Assembly: GCF_031755915.1 (NCBI RefSeq) | Contig: NC_083385.1 | Coordinates: forward strand, 13,537,001 to 13,601,000 | From: Ziziphus jujuba | Lineage: Eukaryota; Streptophyta; Magnoliopsida; Rosales; Rhamnaceae | Length of the DNA stretch: 64,000 nucleotides | Reading direction: 5' to 3' | Shown: positions 1 through 11,260 of the stretch, one piece after another | Layout: the number at the start of each line of letters is the position of its first letter | Numbering within the stretch: the stretch's first letter is position 1 | The notes under the pieces: generated by a model | The model's input: only the letters and a program-made list of their open reading frames with translations | Told to the model about the DNA's origin: nothing | Database searches by the model: none | Position numbers and translations under genes: made by a program

Positions 1-1552
1 AAGATCATGTGATAGAGGATTCATTAAATAAGCAAGAAACTGTTCTGGTTGAACGCGGTGAACTGTCCATATCAAGTTCGGATGAAAAGATTCATGCCAG
101 TCTTCCCCAAGGTTCAGAATTGAAGGCTGCTTCAGAGTCGGAGAAAGAGCTATCCTGGTCAGATAAGGCTATAGTTGAACCACATTTTGATGATCAGAGC
201 ATACTCCATGTAAGTCATGCAAATCCTCCCCCCCCCCCCCCCTTTCATATATCCATGCATTTGTGTGACATACTTGTTGCTCTGATATTCTCCATTTTAT
301 TTTATTTTATTTTTTTTGTTTTCCATATCTTTTCTCTCAAACAACTTTTCTGGGTTTATTAGTTGATTTTTTGTGGCATGTATGTTCCTAGACTGTCATA
401 ATTTGTAACTATACTAAATGTGCATGAGATACAAATTCATGGTTCTCGGACATCTTGTAGGAACCAGCTGCAGTCACTGCAGTGTTTAAGGAGGATTCAA
501 GCACCGTAAGTAATGATCATGATCCTGATGAAGAAACTGTGACTAATTTATCTCCTTACACTTCTGATTCTGTCCCAATCCCATCAGAGAGTCCTGAACA
601 TAAATCAACCACCGGTGAAATTGATTTGAAAACTAGCTTCCTTGATAAAGAGGACAGCAGTCGAGTCTCTGAACACCTTGATTTTCAACCAGAAGCACAT
701 GTTCAGGAGGAAAATTTCAACGAGGTAGACGAAATAAAAGATATTGATGAAGGATTGTTGTCAGAATTGGATACAGTTGGGGACTTCAGCGTAAAAGAAG
801 TTGGAAAGCCTCTTCATGATGAGCTGACACAACAGGAAGCTGTCACTGAGAGTACCAATCTTGTGATGTTGCCTGATGATGCAAATCTGACACAGACCAA
901 CGGGGAGTTACCAGTTCTCGAAGCTAAATCAATTGTAGATATTGATCTGGCTTTTAAGCAACTGCATGAGGGAGTAGATGTTGAGGAAGTAATCCTTCCC
1001 AATGTGGTTGAGAGTACTGATCTTGGGATGTTGCCCGATGATTCAAATCTGTCACAGACAAAAGGGGACTTACCAGTTCTTGAAGCAAAATCAATTGTAG
1101 ATATTGATCTGGCTTTTAAGCAACTGCATGAGGGAGTAGATGTTGAGAAAGTAATCCTTCCCAGTATGGTTGAGGATCAGCTCGCCAAGGAAGAGTTGAA
1201 AGATCCCAAGGAAAGTACTTCAGATTTGCAAGTTGTTGAAGCTAAATCTTTGGAAGATATTTTTACTGCTTTGAAACAAGTCTCAGAAGTTGATGCTGGT
1301 GAGCTGCCTATAAAGGATGCATCAGCAGCAGAAGAGAAAGAAGTGGGTTCCATCAAGGACATCGAATCAGGTAGTAAAGATAAAGAATCTGGTACTGATG
1401 AACTGAAACATGATATCCATGAGACACTTGAAAATCCTGATTCAAGCATAACAAATACTAGAGGTAAGAAGTCTAAGACCCGGAAAGTGAAGTCTGGTTC
1501 AAGTTCCAGTTCGAGCTCCAGCTCGAGCTCAAGCTCTAGTGATTCCGAGTGA
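1..1552 (+). CDS. Gene A copy 1 (3' part): acidic two-TM plant protein of unknown function
   Basis: This is the C-terminal part of the gene seen complete at 51,408-56,057; the N-terminal part lies left of the window. The coding exons are up to 209, ending in a consensus GTAAGT donor at 210, and 461-1552, after a TTGTAG acceptor. The intron is phase 0 and the frame joins cleanly. The encoded tail is very acidic and rich in Ser, Glu and Asp. It contains a 54-residue unit duplicated in tandem (848-1009 and 1010-1171) plus a diverged third partial unit starting VVEAKSLEDI. It ends in a Lys-rich stretch and a long Ser run finishing DSE. The gene is convergent with gene B, 1.2 kb downstream. The function is unknown. 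If the left copy is complete upstream it should be a working duplicate; no damage is visible. Confidence 0.85.
848..1171 (+). repeat. Intragenic tandem duplication, 162-bp unit (gene A copy 1)
   Basis: Two consecutive in-frame 54-codon units (848-1009, 1010-1171) both contain VLEAKSIVDIDLAFKQLHEG. The second half of the unit is almost unchanged at DNA level, so this expansion is recent compared with the third, diverged unit that follows. The same pair lies at 55,353-55,676 in copy 2, so it predates the large duplication. Confidence 0.9.
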
Positions 1553-1747
1553 AAATAGTAGTTCAAGAAGAGAAGAAAATGAGATTGCCGTTTGGTCCAT
1601 TATCCTTTGTGGTTTTATTTTTCAATGGTTATGGGCTTTTCTGGTTCTAGTTGTGTTTCGTTGATTTTTTGATTGATCGATTTTCTTCAAGAATGAGTTT
1701 TTTGGTTTGATTTCTTGAAGTGTGAAATTTACTTGTTACGTTGTTAA

Positions 1748-1781
<34 letters not shown>

Positions 1782-2800
1782 GGGAGAAAAGATTGTTTAT
1801 GGTTGTTGATATTGTAAATTATATTTTCAATATGGATTTTGAGGATGTGATCCTTTATATATTTTGCAAGTTTTGTTCTTGTCTCTTGCTTTTCCATAAA
1901 TAGAAAAGGCACTAGATTTCATGGACTGGTCTGCACATAGCTAGCAAGGATCTAACAAATGCTAAATATCTGAGGTCATATGTTCTATCCCTTTTCCATT
2001 CAATGTTTGATATATGACTTATTTAATACTAAAATCTAAAATCCTAGAGAGGAAGTGAACCTATCTCCTAGAGGGGAAGTGAACCTATCTCATGTCAGTA
2101 ACTAAAATGGAAAAGGGATGCCACCTCCCTGTATACATATGGAAAAAAGCATTTTGCAGTACTGTTTGATATGCATTTTAACATACTATTCTCTCTCTCT
2201 CTCTTTTTTTTTTTTAAATTAAAAAGACGAATAATTTGTTATGGAATAATAAAGAGGAATAATGTCCACAATTATTGATGCTAATCAAAACATTTTTAAA
2301 AACCCAAATTTAGAATGTAAAGACTGGTAAATTGGTGATCTTAAATTCTCTTTAAAGGTCGAAAATCAGATTTCGTGCCCTACATGAGCTCCATTGTCGG
2401 CAGAGAGATTTGGATATCCTAATCCAAACTATCCTCTAGTAAATGGTATGTGATTTGGAAAGAACAAATCAAAACAAAAGGGGAATAAAACAAACTAAAG
2501 AATGAAAAAAAGAGAGCACTTTATAGAGTGTTATAGAATTAACAATTATTATGCATATGCACCTTAATTCTTTTTCTTGCTTTAAGCAATTATATATTAT
2601 CTCTTAATTCAGTCAATAAACAACACAAGAATAGTTTATGTAGCACAATGCTTTAGACTTATAATACTACTGTACGACTTTTTCTCCCTGTAACCACTAA
2701 CAAAAATAAATAAATAAATAAATAAGGCTCTCTCTAGAATCATAAAATTACAACCAAAAACCCAACTTGAATTCCTGTCATTGAGAACCAAACAATCCCT
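1553..2800. other. Convergent 3' flanks of genes A and B (copy 1)
   Basis: No gene is seen here. The region holds the 3' UTRs of two convergent genes, a T31 run at 1750-1780, two copies of a 24-bp tandem unit at 2043-2066 and 2067-2090, a CT run near 2191 and a short TAAA run near 2708. The same sequence recurs at 56,058-57,305. Confidence 0.6.
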
Positions 2801-3949
2801 TTACAACATTTGAGATTTGATCCCAGAGAAATCTTTTACAGTAAACCCAACTTTTTCAAAGTTACCACTCTCGTTATTCTCTCTGAATTTCACGTAGTCC
2901 AAACAGACAAAAGGCTTATACATCCTGCTCATTTCTCCATCTCCAACCACATCTTCTGGTGCCAAAATCACTTTCTCATCTTCAAAACACCAAAAGAAAG
3001 CCATCGAATATCGATTTTTCGGTTGCTTCAGAACCACTCTATGCTCTGATGACCTCAACTTATCATTGCTCCAAGCTTGCAGCATATCTCCTACATTCAC
3101 CACCAAGCCAGTACTGCCTTCACATGGACTTATTTCCATCCAACTCCCTTCCTTTGATTTCACTTGGAGACCTCCTGTTTCGTCGAGTTGATAAACAATC
3201 GTTACACAGCTCATATCTGTGTGTATTCCAAGACCTTCTACTTGTTCACCATCTTCAAATCGCTCTGGAGGTAAATAGTTATTTATCCTCAAATATCCAT
3301 GGCAGTTCTTGAATTCTGATTCATATTTCTTCTCAAAACCATCTCCTAAACTCATCAACAGGATTTCCACAATTTTCTTTGACAGTTGTGCCATTTTGCT
3401 CCCATATTCTTGCAATATCTCACTGTCACAAAAAACAAAAAAGTAAAAATAAAAATAAAAATAAATAATTGAAGTTTTATATTCATATAGAGATATTAAA
3501 TACTAAGACAAAAACAAAAAGAAACAGGATAATATATAACACATCTGCATGGCACTCGTTTTTTTATGTAGTATAAAAGAGTACCTGAATGATTGAGAAT
3601 TCTCTCCGTGGAAAAGAATATCAGCAGAAGATTGAGCAGAGGCAAGAAAATCAGGACCAGAAACTCTGAGGCTTTCAAAGAATGGAGAGGCTATGAAAGG
3701 AGGAGTGTAAGTCTTTCTAGAAGAGAAAGGACCAAGTTTGAGTTTAGTTTCAGAAGGGAGGCTAAAGAGCTGTTTTGAGATCGAAAATAGCTTGTTAAAA
3801 AGATCATTGGAAATACCATGGTTGGTGATGTAGAAAAAACCCCAAGCTCTGCAAGCTTCTGCTAGAGAAGACAGAGAAGATGGTTTCAATGGCTGAGAAA
3901 TGTCCAACGTGTAAAGCTCAACAGAATATTGGGATTCAGACAACATCAT
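2801..3949 (-). CDS. Gene B copy 1: 2-oxoglutarate/Fe(II)-dependent dioxygenase
   Basis: This is a soluble plant oxygenase of the DOXC type, which uses 2-oxoglutarate and O2 to oxidise a small molecule, usually a hormone or specialised metabolite. The substrate is unknown. Exon 1 is 3585-3949 and exon 2 is 2801-3422, joined at a GT-AG intron, giving 328 aa, a normal length for the family. I start at 3949 because the longer open frame begins at a non-ATG codon; a second ATG follows immediately. The N-terminal DIOX_N region shows AWGFFYITNHGI (about 35-46). The iron ligands are H189, D191 (GIHTD) and H249 (SEHR). The 2OG-binding R-x-S is R259/S261 (NRYS). Residue 262 is Met here but Lys in copy 2. 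A TATA-like run lies at 4036-4050. The frame is intact, so it is probably functional. Confidence 0.9.
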
Positions 3950-5190
3950 GTTTAGAATCAAAGAGCGAGAGAGGGGAAAAAAGGCTCACTTTGTATTCAA
4001 CTTAGGTTGGGCTACTAAATAGATAGCTATGTGTGTATATATATATATAGAATTTTACTATTAAAAAATATTTATTTGTGAATGTTTAAATATTTACACA
4101 TATTTTTTTTTTTTTGAAAGAATCAATTTTTTTTTTTTTTTGTAACGTTTATTCATGATACATATGTGAATACTGAATAGTTAGACGTATATATTATAGA
4201 ACGTAAAAGATACTTATTATAACATTATATGTGTGTATATAAATATATATTTTGCTAAAAATTATACCAATTATATAATATAAGGGTTACACCACCAATC
4301 TATTATTGACAATAGATTAAATTTTCAAATCTATTTATGATATAGAATAAGCATTCATTATAACAAAATTGTATATATATCTAATTAAAACAGTTTAATT
4401 TCAAGGAAATCAATGTTATATACGTGTTTCAAGTACGCACCATAAATCAATGGAGAGAGAATAACTTTTTACAAGTTTTTGAAAGAAAATAATAATAATA
4501 ATAATAATAACACTTGGTAAGAAAGGAATTAAGTGAAACTCAGCAGAGACCAGCAGTAGAGCCCACAATTTGTATGGTCGGAAACTCAGATATTTAACTT
4601 TTTTAATTAATATATGTAAGAGAATGGGTGGTGAAAATTGTGATTAGCGTGTGATAGCTATGTGTTAGAATGTCAAATCACTAATTAAGATATTGATTAT
4701 TTATAGAGGATCTAATAATATATGCTCAGAAATTCATCCAAACTATTAAGGCTAATTAATGAATAAAATTCCCTTATAATTTCGATCAGTTAGTGCTACC
4801 AGGTACAAACCCTTTTAAAATAGTTTATGATTAGAATTTAATGGTAATGAACAGATTAAAAAACCTAGCATGCGGGTCTCGTTCTCATTTATCTTTATCT
4901 ATATATATATATATTTAACTTGAGAAAAAGTAATAATTTTTGTTTTTTATATATAATTCATGTGAATAGTCAATGTAAAGGGAAACCCAAATAATTCAAG
5001 TTTCAGTTTTTTTTTTTTTTTTTTTTTTTTTTGGGGGGGGGGGGGGGTGGGGGGGGCTAAATTAATTCAAGTTTCAGTTACATGGGAACAGAGCCAGCCT
5101 GGCAATCAAGGGTGTATATATCCTGGCAATGTATATAGAATTAATTTCTTGTTTGTCTTTACATGCATACATATATCTATATATTAGCTC

Positions 5191-5357
5191 TACGGTATGA
5201 GTTGGTTCGCATGCGGATCACATTTAAATTGATATTTTTTTAAAAAAAATATCAATTTTACTGTATATGTTGTGTATACATACATAGCAAAATCGATATT
5301 TTTTTTTTAAAAATATCAATTTTTGATACGATTGGTATGTAGACCGTCTGCACCATA
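5191..5357. mobile_element. Short MITE-like element with inverted ends (copy 1)
   Basis: The outer ends are imperfect inverted repeats of about 28 bp, from TACGGTATGAG at 5191 to the complement ending CTGCACCATA at 5357. Inside are two AT-rich hairpin-forming palindromes built on GATATTTTTTT/AAAAAAATATC near 5226-5259 and 5291-5322. The short length, inverted ends and lack of coding fit a MITE. I could not settle a target site duplication, so the family is not assigned. Confidence 0.45.
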
Positions 5358-5531
5358 AAATTTTTTATATCTATAATCTGTGTGTAAGTATGTATATATA
5401 TATATATATATATATATAGATGTTTTCCACAACTTGGTTCTGCAGAATTTTAGCAACAAAAATAAAAATAAAGAAAAACTTGGTTCTGCAGAAAGTTTTG
5501 ACCCGCATTACACTCGTGCACCAAGCATATA

Positions 5532-5566
<35 letters not shown>

Positions 5567-5699
5567 TACTTTTGTTTTTAAAAATGATTCCCTAATATAA
5601 ATTACTGGGCACACAAAATTAAAATGAATACTTAATTAGATCTCATAATTTAGCTAATAGTCCATCACAACCGTTTCTTATGTCTGTATATATATGTGC

Positions 5700-5732
<33 letters not shown>

Positions 5733-6018
5733 GAGATAAAGAGGAGTTGAAAACCTCTTAATTTTGTTTATAAAAATGATTCCCTAATATAAATTACTGG
5801 GCATACAAAATTAAAATGAATACTTAATTAGATCTTCATAATTTAGCTAATAGTCCATCACAACCGTTTCTTATATCTATCAATGATTGAATATACAATT
5901 TTTCTACCAAAATGTATATATATATATATATATACAATGAGGATGATGATTAATTTATATATGTTTTTTTTATATTAGAGTAAATGTCACATGTATATAT
6001 AATTAATATAAATGTAAA

Positions 6019-6280
6019 ACTGATGAAGAGGTCGTAGATATCCAAGCTGATGCCAGGGTGTACTCTGCATTAATAATGCTGAAAAATAATATGGTAATAT
6101 ATATTTATATAAATTTTACAGAGTATACAATGTATGAGTGCATGTAATGATAACTTGAAGCTAAAATCATTGAACAAAATGTTACGCTTAGAAGCTGACC
6201 ACGCCAAGTTTCTTCAAGACTCAGTTTCTTTTGTATTATCCCTTGATAAGCTTAAGAACCATATTAAGGAGAGATTTTAA
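6019..6280 (+). pseudogene. Coding-like fragment, no family recognised (copy 1)
   Basis: In AT-rich surroundings, 6019-6084 reads as a plausible protein segment (TDEEVVDIQADARVYSALIM followed by LKNN). After a short AT stretch, 6134-6280 is a 48-codon ATG-to-TAA frame with a Leu/Lys-rich, helix-like pattern containing LRLEADHAKFLQDSV. The codons look more like coding sequence than the flanks. A GT...ACAG pair (about 6094-6121) separates the parts but is too short for a plant intron. It could be two terminal exons or a decayed gene remnant. I do not recognise the family. Confidence 0.3.
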
Positions 6281-6555
6281 AGCAGCCCACTAGTTTATTT
6301 GTGTTTATATATATCCATATATATATATACATATATATATATAATCCATGTATTAGGCCACCTTTTAAATGCATGTTTCTTAGTCCTAATAACAAGCATC
6401 ATTCTGTTAAATTTAAGCTTTTTATCTTCACAGATTGTTATAGGAACTGTTAGTGGCAAAAACTCTATTAGAGTTTTAGATTTTCTTTCCTCCAAAACTG
6501 GGAAAAAAAATTCTTGATGAAAGAAAGAAAATGATTTTTCATTATTACCATTTCA

Positions 6556-6586
<31 letters not shown>

Positions 6587-9500
6587 TCTTCCTGTTTTGA
6601 GTACCAAAACTAAATGACAATGATTTGCATATGATGTGATAGTGATACTCAAAGAAATTAAGAAAGTATAATGAATAAGTTCATATCTTTTAGTAATAGA
6701 TGGAGTTTGACCCATAATTTAAGATGGACATGAGTTGGAAGTTTATTTTGACAAAGGCCTTAATTTAGTTTAGTTGGCGTTGTTTTCGTGTACGACCTAC
6801 GTCATCACCCACCTACCGCTTTTCCAGGAAACCGTATAAATTTTGCATGTCATTTTTCTTATAATCCAAACGCCTACGAGGACCACTTCCTCCTTTTTTT
6901 TTTTTTTGGTTTTATTTTTTTGTTTTTGATAAAATGAGGACCACTTCCTTAACGTTCAAGAAAAAACGCAATGACATGTGCCATCTTGTTTATTTTCTTG
7001 CACAAAAAGTTCAAATTCTGTTTCGAATTCAAATATTTAACCGGTGCTTGCAAAACTGAGGCTCTGGAACTCAATAAAAAATAATAATAATAATAATAAT
7101 AATGAGAGAGGGTCTTTCTTTGTTTCACAAATATATACATATATACATATATATCTAGCAAAAAAAAAAAAATATATATATATATATATAATTTTATCGT
7201 TATTGAAATAAGAATCTGGATAGGTATAACGAGCTCAATATCACTATACTAAATAAATAAATGATACTGTATTAAATACGTGTTTTTATATTTAAGATAT
7301 ATTGTTTTTACTAATTGTTTCTTAATAAATTAAATTGTTATTAAATATAATAATTTTGATATTTTTAATATTTAAGATTTTTATAATTTAAACTTTTAAT
7401 TTTTTCACTCAGTAATTTAGTTTATCGGTTTTTTAATTTTTTATAATTTGGACCTTATTGAACTTTTAACTACAAATTTAACTACCATTTCATATAATTC
7501 ATATTAAACTTTATCAATTTTCAAATTATAAATTATGTTTGCATTTTTGCACTTATAATTTTTTAAAAAAATGTTGGTGCATATTATGTGACTAATATTA
7601 AATGATATCAAATTTCGAATTAAAATATATTAAAAATGGAGATTTTTGTATGTAGTTTTAGAATTTTATGTATTGGCATTTTCTAGTTTTAATTGATATA
7701 GTTTAACATTAATGGAAAAAAATGCTATTAAACCGTATGAGTCTAAAACAAAAAAAACTTAAATCGAAACAAATTGAAAAATTATAAAATTTAATTGTTG
7801 AGTTAAAAAATTGTAAACTTAAATTATTACTTCAAAAGTTTAAGGTATTAAAATACAATAAACGGTCCTAAATATTTATCAATTGCGAAAATAATTTTAG
7901 TACCCCAAAAAAAAAAAAAAAAAAGTTGTGAAAAGTGTTTATTTTCAAATCGTTATTGCTTAAGAAGTCGCTGAACCGTCCAAAATGATGAAAGGGACCT
8001 TCTGGAAAATCACGAAAAGTAAAAAAAGGGCTTAAGTAACTTTTTAGAGCCCAGTTCTTAAAGTCCACTATCACCATCCACTCTCGGCCCTAATTAAAGT
8101 CTGTTGGCCGCAGTTCATTTTTCCAGCTAAAATAATAATAATAATAAGTAAAAAAGTAAAAAACAAATTGTTAGTTGCTATTATTTTTTTTATTACAAGT
8201 TTAGGGGAGGGGATGTTTTATTCAAATTAAGAATTGAATTTTGAACCTGAAGGTGTATTACCATTGAGGCAAGCCTAGGATTATAATCGGATGGTCAACA
8301 CTAATTTAATTTCATTTATTTATATATAAATTAGCAAACAATTTTGCACAAAATATTAGTAAACAATTAAACATTAATTTTCTTAATTTTCAAAACCTTA
8401 TCCCTTGCCAAGTTTTGGGATGATGATTTCTCAGTAGATTTCATCCTTTGCCATCATTTCGTTTCTGTCCTTAAAACCTAACCCTTGGAAAAAGTCTTTA
8501 ATCTACTCTTTTTATTCAGACCTTGCTTTAGCTGTAAAGCCTGTAATCTATAATCCTTAACTTATTATTATTATTATTATTGTTATTATTTTATTGTTGA
8601 AACTCAGCTCATTGATTTTGACTTTTGAACTATATAACGAATGAATAAATACTGTATATATTCAAATAACAGCCATCCATCCCAAATAGCCGCCGGGGGG
8701 GAAGGAAATAAATTGGAGCAGTATAGAATAAAAATCATTAAAGCCCTTTGAAACAAGTAATAGAATTGTTCATTTTCCTCGTACTAAGGTCATACTAAAA
8801 CTCTGTTTGATACAGCATTTGATAAATAAAAATACTTTTTAAAGTTTAAAAGTTATGGTTAATTTTCAAAAAAATGCTTTAAACCTTTACAAAAGCAGAA
8901 GCTGCTTAAGCTATACTAAACAGTATTTAACTCTTCAAATATTTGCTTTTTCTACTTTTTTTACTATATGTAGCTTCCATTTTGAATTAGTTTATCAAAT
9001 TAATTAAAACCCCCTCTGTCCAGATCTAGTTTGAACTTGTTATATCTATCTATGATTTGTTAGATCCGTATGTGATTTATATAATTCTCGGTCTTTTAGT
9101 AGCTTTTTTTTATACCCCTTTCTCTCTCATTGTCTCGTGTCCTTGTGACTGTCACGAAAATTCCATTTTTAACACCCACCACTAAAGCAAACATATCAAA
9201 GTTGACACTTTAATCATGAGAAGCACCACCACTATCACCGCCAACTCAGCTGGAGCTTATAATTTCCATTCATCACGGCTCCATTCCGCTTCTCAATCAT
9301 TAATTAACAATTTGATCATTTCAAACTAATTTAATCATTAAAAAACCAAATCCTACAACCACTAAGAAAAGTTAAACCCCACCACAAACACCCCCCCCAA
9401 CCAACACATAAATCTGCTAACCTTCATGCCTGAAATCTTGAAACCAGAGCCCCAAAAACATATCAAACAATAAAATACTATATATTCATCCTAATGATTC

Positions 9501-9709
9501 AAATTAAAGTTAAAAATCAAAATGCTAATAAAGAAATATTAAACAAAAGACTTAAGAGGCATGCGAGCAAATTGTTCCCAAAGTGTAAGGAAAAAAAAAA
9601 AAAAAAAACATTTTTTCTTTCTTTGTTGATGAGGAGGAGATGATGATGATCTTTTATACTCTTTGTATTCAAATTAACCCCACCATCCACCATACACCAT
9701 CTTTAACTT

Positions 9710-10792
9710 TTAGACGTACATAGGAAAGTTTGCATGCGAAAGTTCCTTTAGCCATTCATACGTTCGGTGATGTGACAAAGCTTGCTTTCCTTGCTGCTGG
9801 TGCTGTTGCTGCTTTTGCTTTTGCTTCTTCCTCATCATCTTCAACTCTTTCATGGCATGCGTTTGCCCACTGTCATTGGCCACATTAAAGCTACTGCAAC
9901 TAGTTTTACTTGCACTATAACTCCTGTTCTTCATGATTATAGCGTTTGAAGCTACTGTTTCGATTGAACATCTGCATCCGCTTAAGAATTTCTGTCTCTT
10001 CTGTTTGACCTGATCCTGTAAGTTCAAATTCACATCCACCTTGCTACCATTAGTGGCTGCAATACCACTACCAGTTGCATTTTCACTATTAACACTGCTG
10101 TTGCGACTCACCGATGCTCTATTGGCTCTGCTATTACTGCGAACCACCTTGAACTCTTGCAAATCTATATCGGGTGTCCGAACCAAACCCATCCTGAAAA
10201 AATCCCAAATCGAAGATTTTTGATTTCTGCTACTGATTCTTTCAAGCCGTGCACTTGAGGCTCTGATTTGGGGTTTTGGACTAGGGAGAGAATGGAAATT
10301 GTTTCTGATTCTTGACTCGGAAGTAACCCTTGTAATGATGTTCATGGTGGAATTGTTAGAGCTGCTGGTGCTGGACGAGTGTTGATAGCTTCGGCCGCTG
10401 CAGCAGCTACTGCTTCCACTGCTAATGCTTCTGAACCCGCCTAATGAGCCATGGTCCATGGATTCGGACCTAGATATGCACCGGCTAGCGGTCCGGCTAT
10501 CATGCCGGCCGAAATTACACAGCCCGTTGTCGGAGCTGATTGAGAGACGCAGTGGCAGAATCTGTCCCTGAAAGAATACCTCATCGGCCACACACATTTC
10601 CAAACCACCACCCACCGAAACAAAATCAAATTCTTCATGAACTGTTTCAATAACCTGGCCACCTTCGTAATTACTTGGTTGTTGATTCCCTTCTTTCATC
10701 AAATTGACAGGCAAATCACAGAGTGAGACATCTTCTTCTTGGTCTTGCTCAGAGCATCTGTCTTCATCAGCAACACTGCTTGTTTTTTCCAT
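9710..10792 (-). CDS. Ser-rich plant protein of unknown function, MAKR-like motif
   Basis: A single-exon frame of 360 aa. I start at 10,792 (MEKTSSVADED) because sequence upstream in frame is a low-complexity Ser/Leu/Phe leader typical of translated CT-rich 5'UTR. The N-terminal half is acidic and contains EEFDFVSVGG followed by ADEVFFQGQILPLRL (about residues 60-85). Similar acidic-then-FFxGQILPL motifs occur in plant MAKR-type kinase regulators and related unnamed proteins, so a signalling or membrane-associated role is possible but not shown. Next comes a long Ser-rich stretch, a basic region with SSIWDFFRMGLVRTP, a Gln/Lys-rich segment, and a C-terminus ending in YEWLKELSHANFPMYV. No membrane segment or enzyme motif is visible. 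A TATA-like TATATAAA lies at 11,245-11,252 (- strand). Confidence 0.75.
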   Translation of the reverse strand: MEKTSSVADEDRCSEQDQEEDVSLCDLPVNLMKEGNQQPSNYEGGQVIETVHEEFDFVSVGGGLEMCVADEVFFQGQILPLRLSISSDNGLCNFGRHDSRTASRCISRSESMDHGSLGGFRSISSGSSSCCSGRSYQHSSSTSSSNNSTMNIITRVTSESRIRNNFHSLPSPKPQIRASSARLERISSRNQKSSIWDFFRMGLVRTPDIDLQEFKVVRSNSRANRASVSRNSSVNSENATGSGIAATNGSKVDVNLNLQDQVKQKRQKFLSGCRCSIETVASNAIIMKNRSYSASKTSCSSFNVANDSGQTHAMKELKMMRKKQKQKQQQHQQQGKQALSHHRTYEWLKELSHANFPMYV

Positions 10793-11260
10793 GGATATCT
10801 CCACAGAAAGAAAGTATAATAATGTTGTTTCAGTTACTGTTTTGGGGTCCTCCTTTGAAAGAGTAAGGGATAAAATACTGAGAGATTTATACAAGCAGAT
10901 GGTAAATATTTGAAATGAGAAAGAGAAAGAGAGTGAGAGAGAGAGAGAGAGAGAGACACAGACAAGAAAAAGAGTGAGGGAGAGAGAGTGAGGGAGACAT
11001 GTGGAATATAAAGAAATAAAGCACATTGTGATTCCTGAAAAAGCAATAAATAAAGAGTAGCTAAGCAATGAAAGAATAGTGGCAGGAGAGCCAAAATTAC
11101 AATTAGTGTCCCTTTTTCTCTTGTTTGAGAGTGTAAGATAGAAAAACTGCAACTTCTGGGGTCGGCCACTAGCACAGCGAGTATGTCTTTCTGTTGTCTC
11201 GCTTTCAATATATTGTTTGTTTGGTAAGACGTCAAGTGGGATCGTTTATATATGGCACAC
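10793..11260 (-). promoter_or_regulatory. 5'UTR/promoter candidate of the 9,710 gene
   Basis: Read on the - strand this holds a TATATAAA box at 11,252-11,245, then about 450 bp to the ATG. The leader contains a dense CT run (about 10,917-10,998), a common feature of plant 5'UTRs. The TATA position would place transcription start near 11,215, inferred from spacing only. Confidence 0.4.

Larger units (their letters stand above)
1..9496. repeat. Copy 1 of a 9.5-kb near-identical direct duplication
   Basis: This block matches 54,505-64,000 in the same orientation. The offset is 54,504 to 54,506 bases and drifts only at simple repeats. The differences I found by eye are a C15/C16 run (228), a G15/G16 run (5033), (TA)13/(TA)12 (5393), (AT)12T9/(AT)14T5 (6555), and one coding substitution at 3003 (A) against 57508 (T). 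The block runs off the left window edge, so its true start is not visible. It contains the 3' part of gene A, all of gene B and about 5.5 kb of spacer. Confidence 0.97.
3950..9709. other. AT-rich spacer, copy 1
   Basis: No convincing gene is present. The spacer holds (AAT)n near 4489, T26 then G15 at 5007-5047, a MITE-like element at 5191-5357, several TA/TG compound microsatellites (5393-5418, 5533-5566, 5710-5730, 5916-5932), a duplicated stretch of roughly 120 bp (about 5578-5690 and 5775-5880), and coding-like text at 6019-6280. Further on are (AT)12T9 at 6555-6587, (AAT)n near 7080 and a TTATTA run near 8566. The part beyond 9,496 is single-copy in this window and includes the 3' flank of the next gene. 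Confidence 0.6.

Noticed and set aside
6094..6121. Intron joining the two halves of the coding-like fragment
   Set aside because: About 28 bases is too short for a plant spliceosomal intron.
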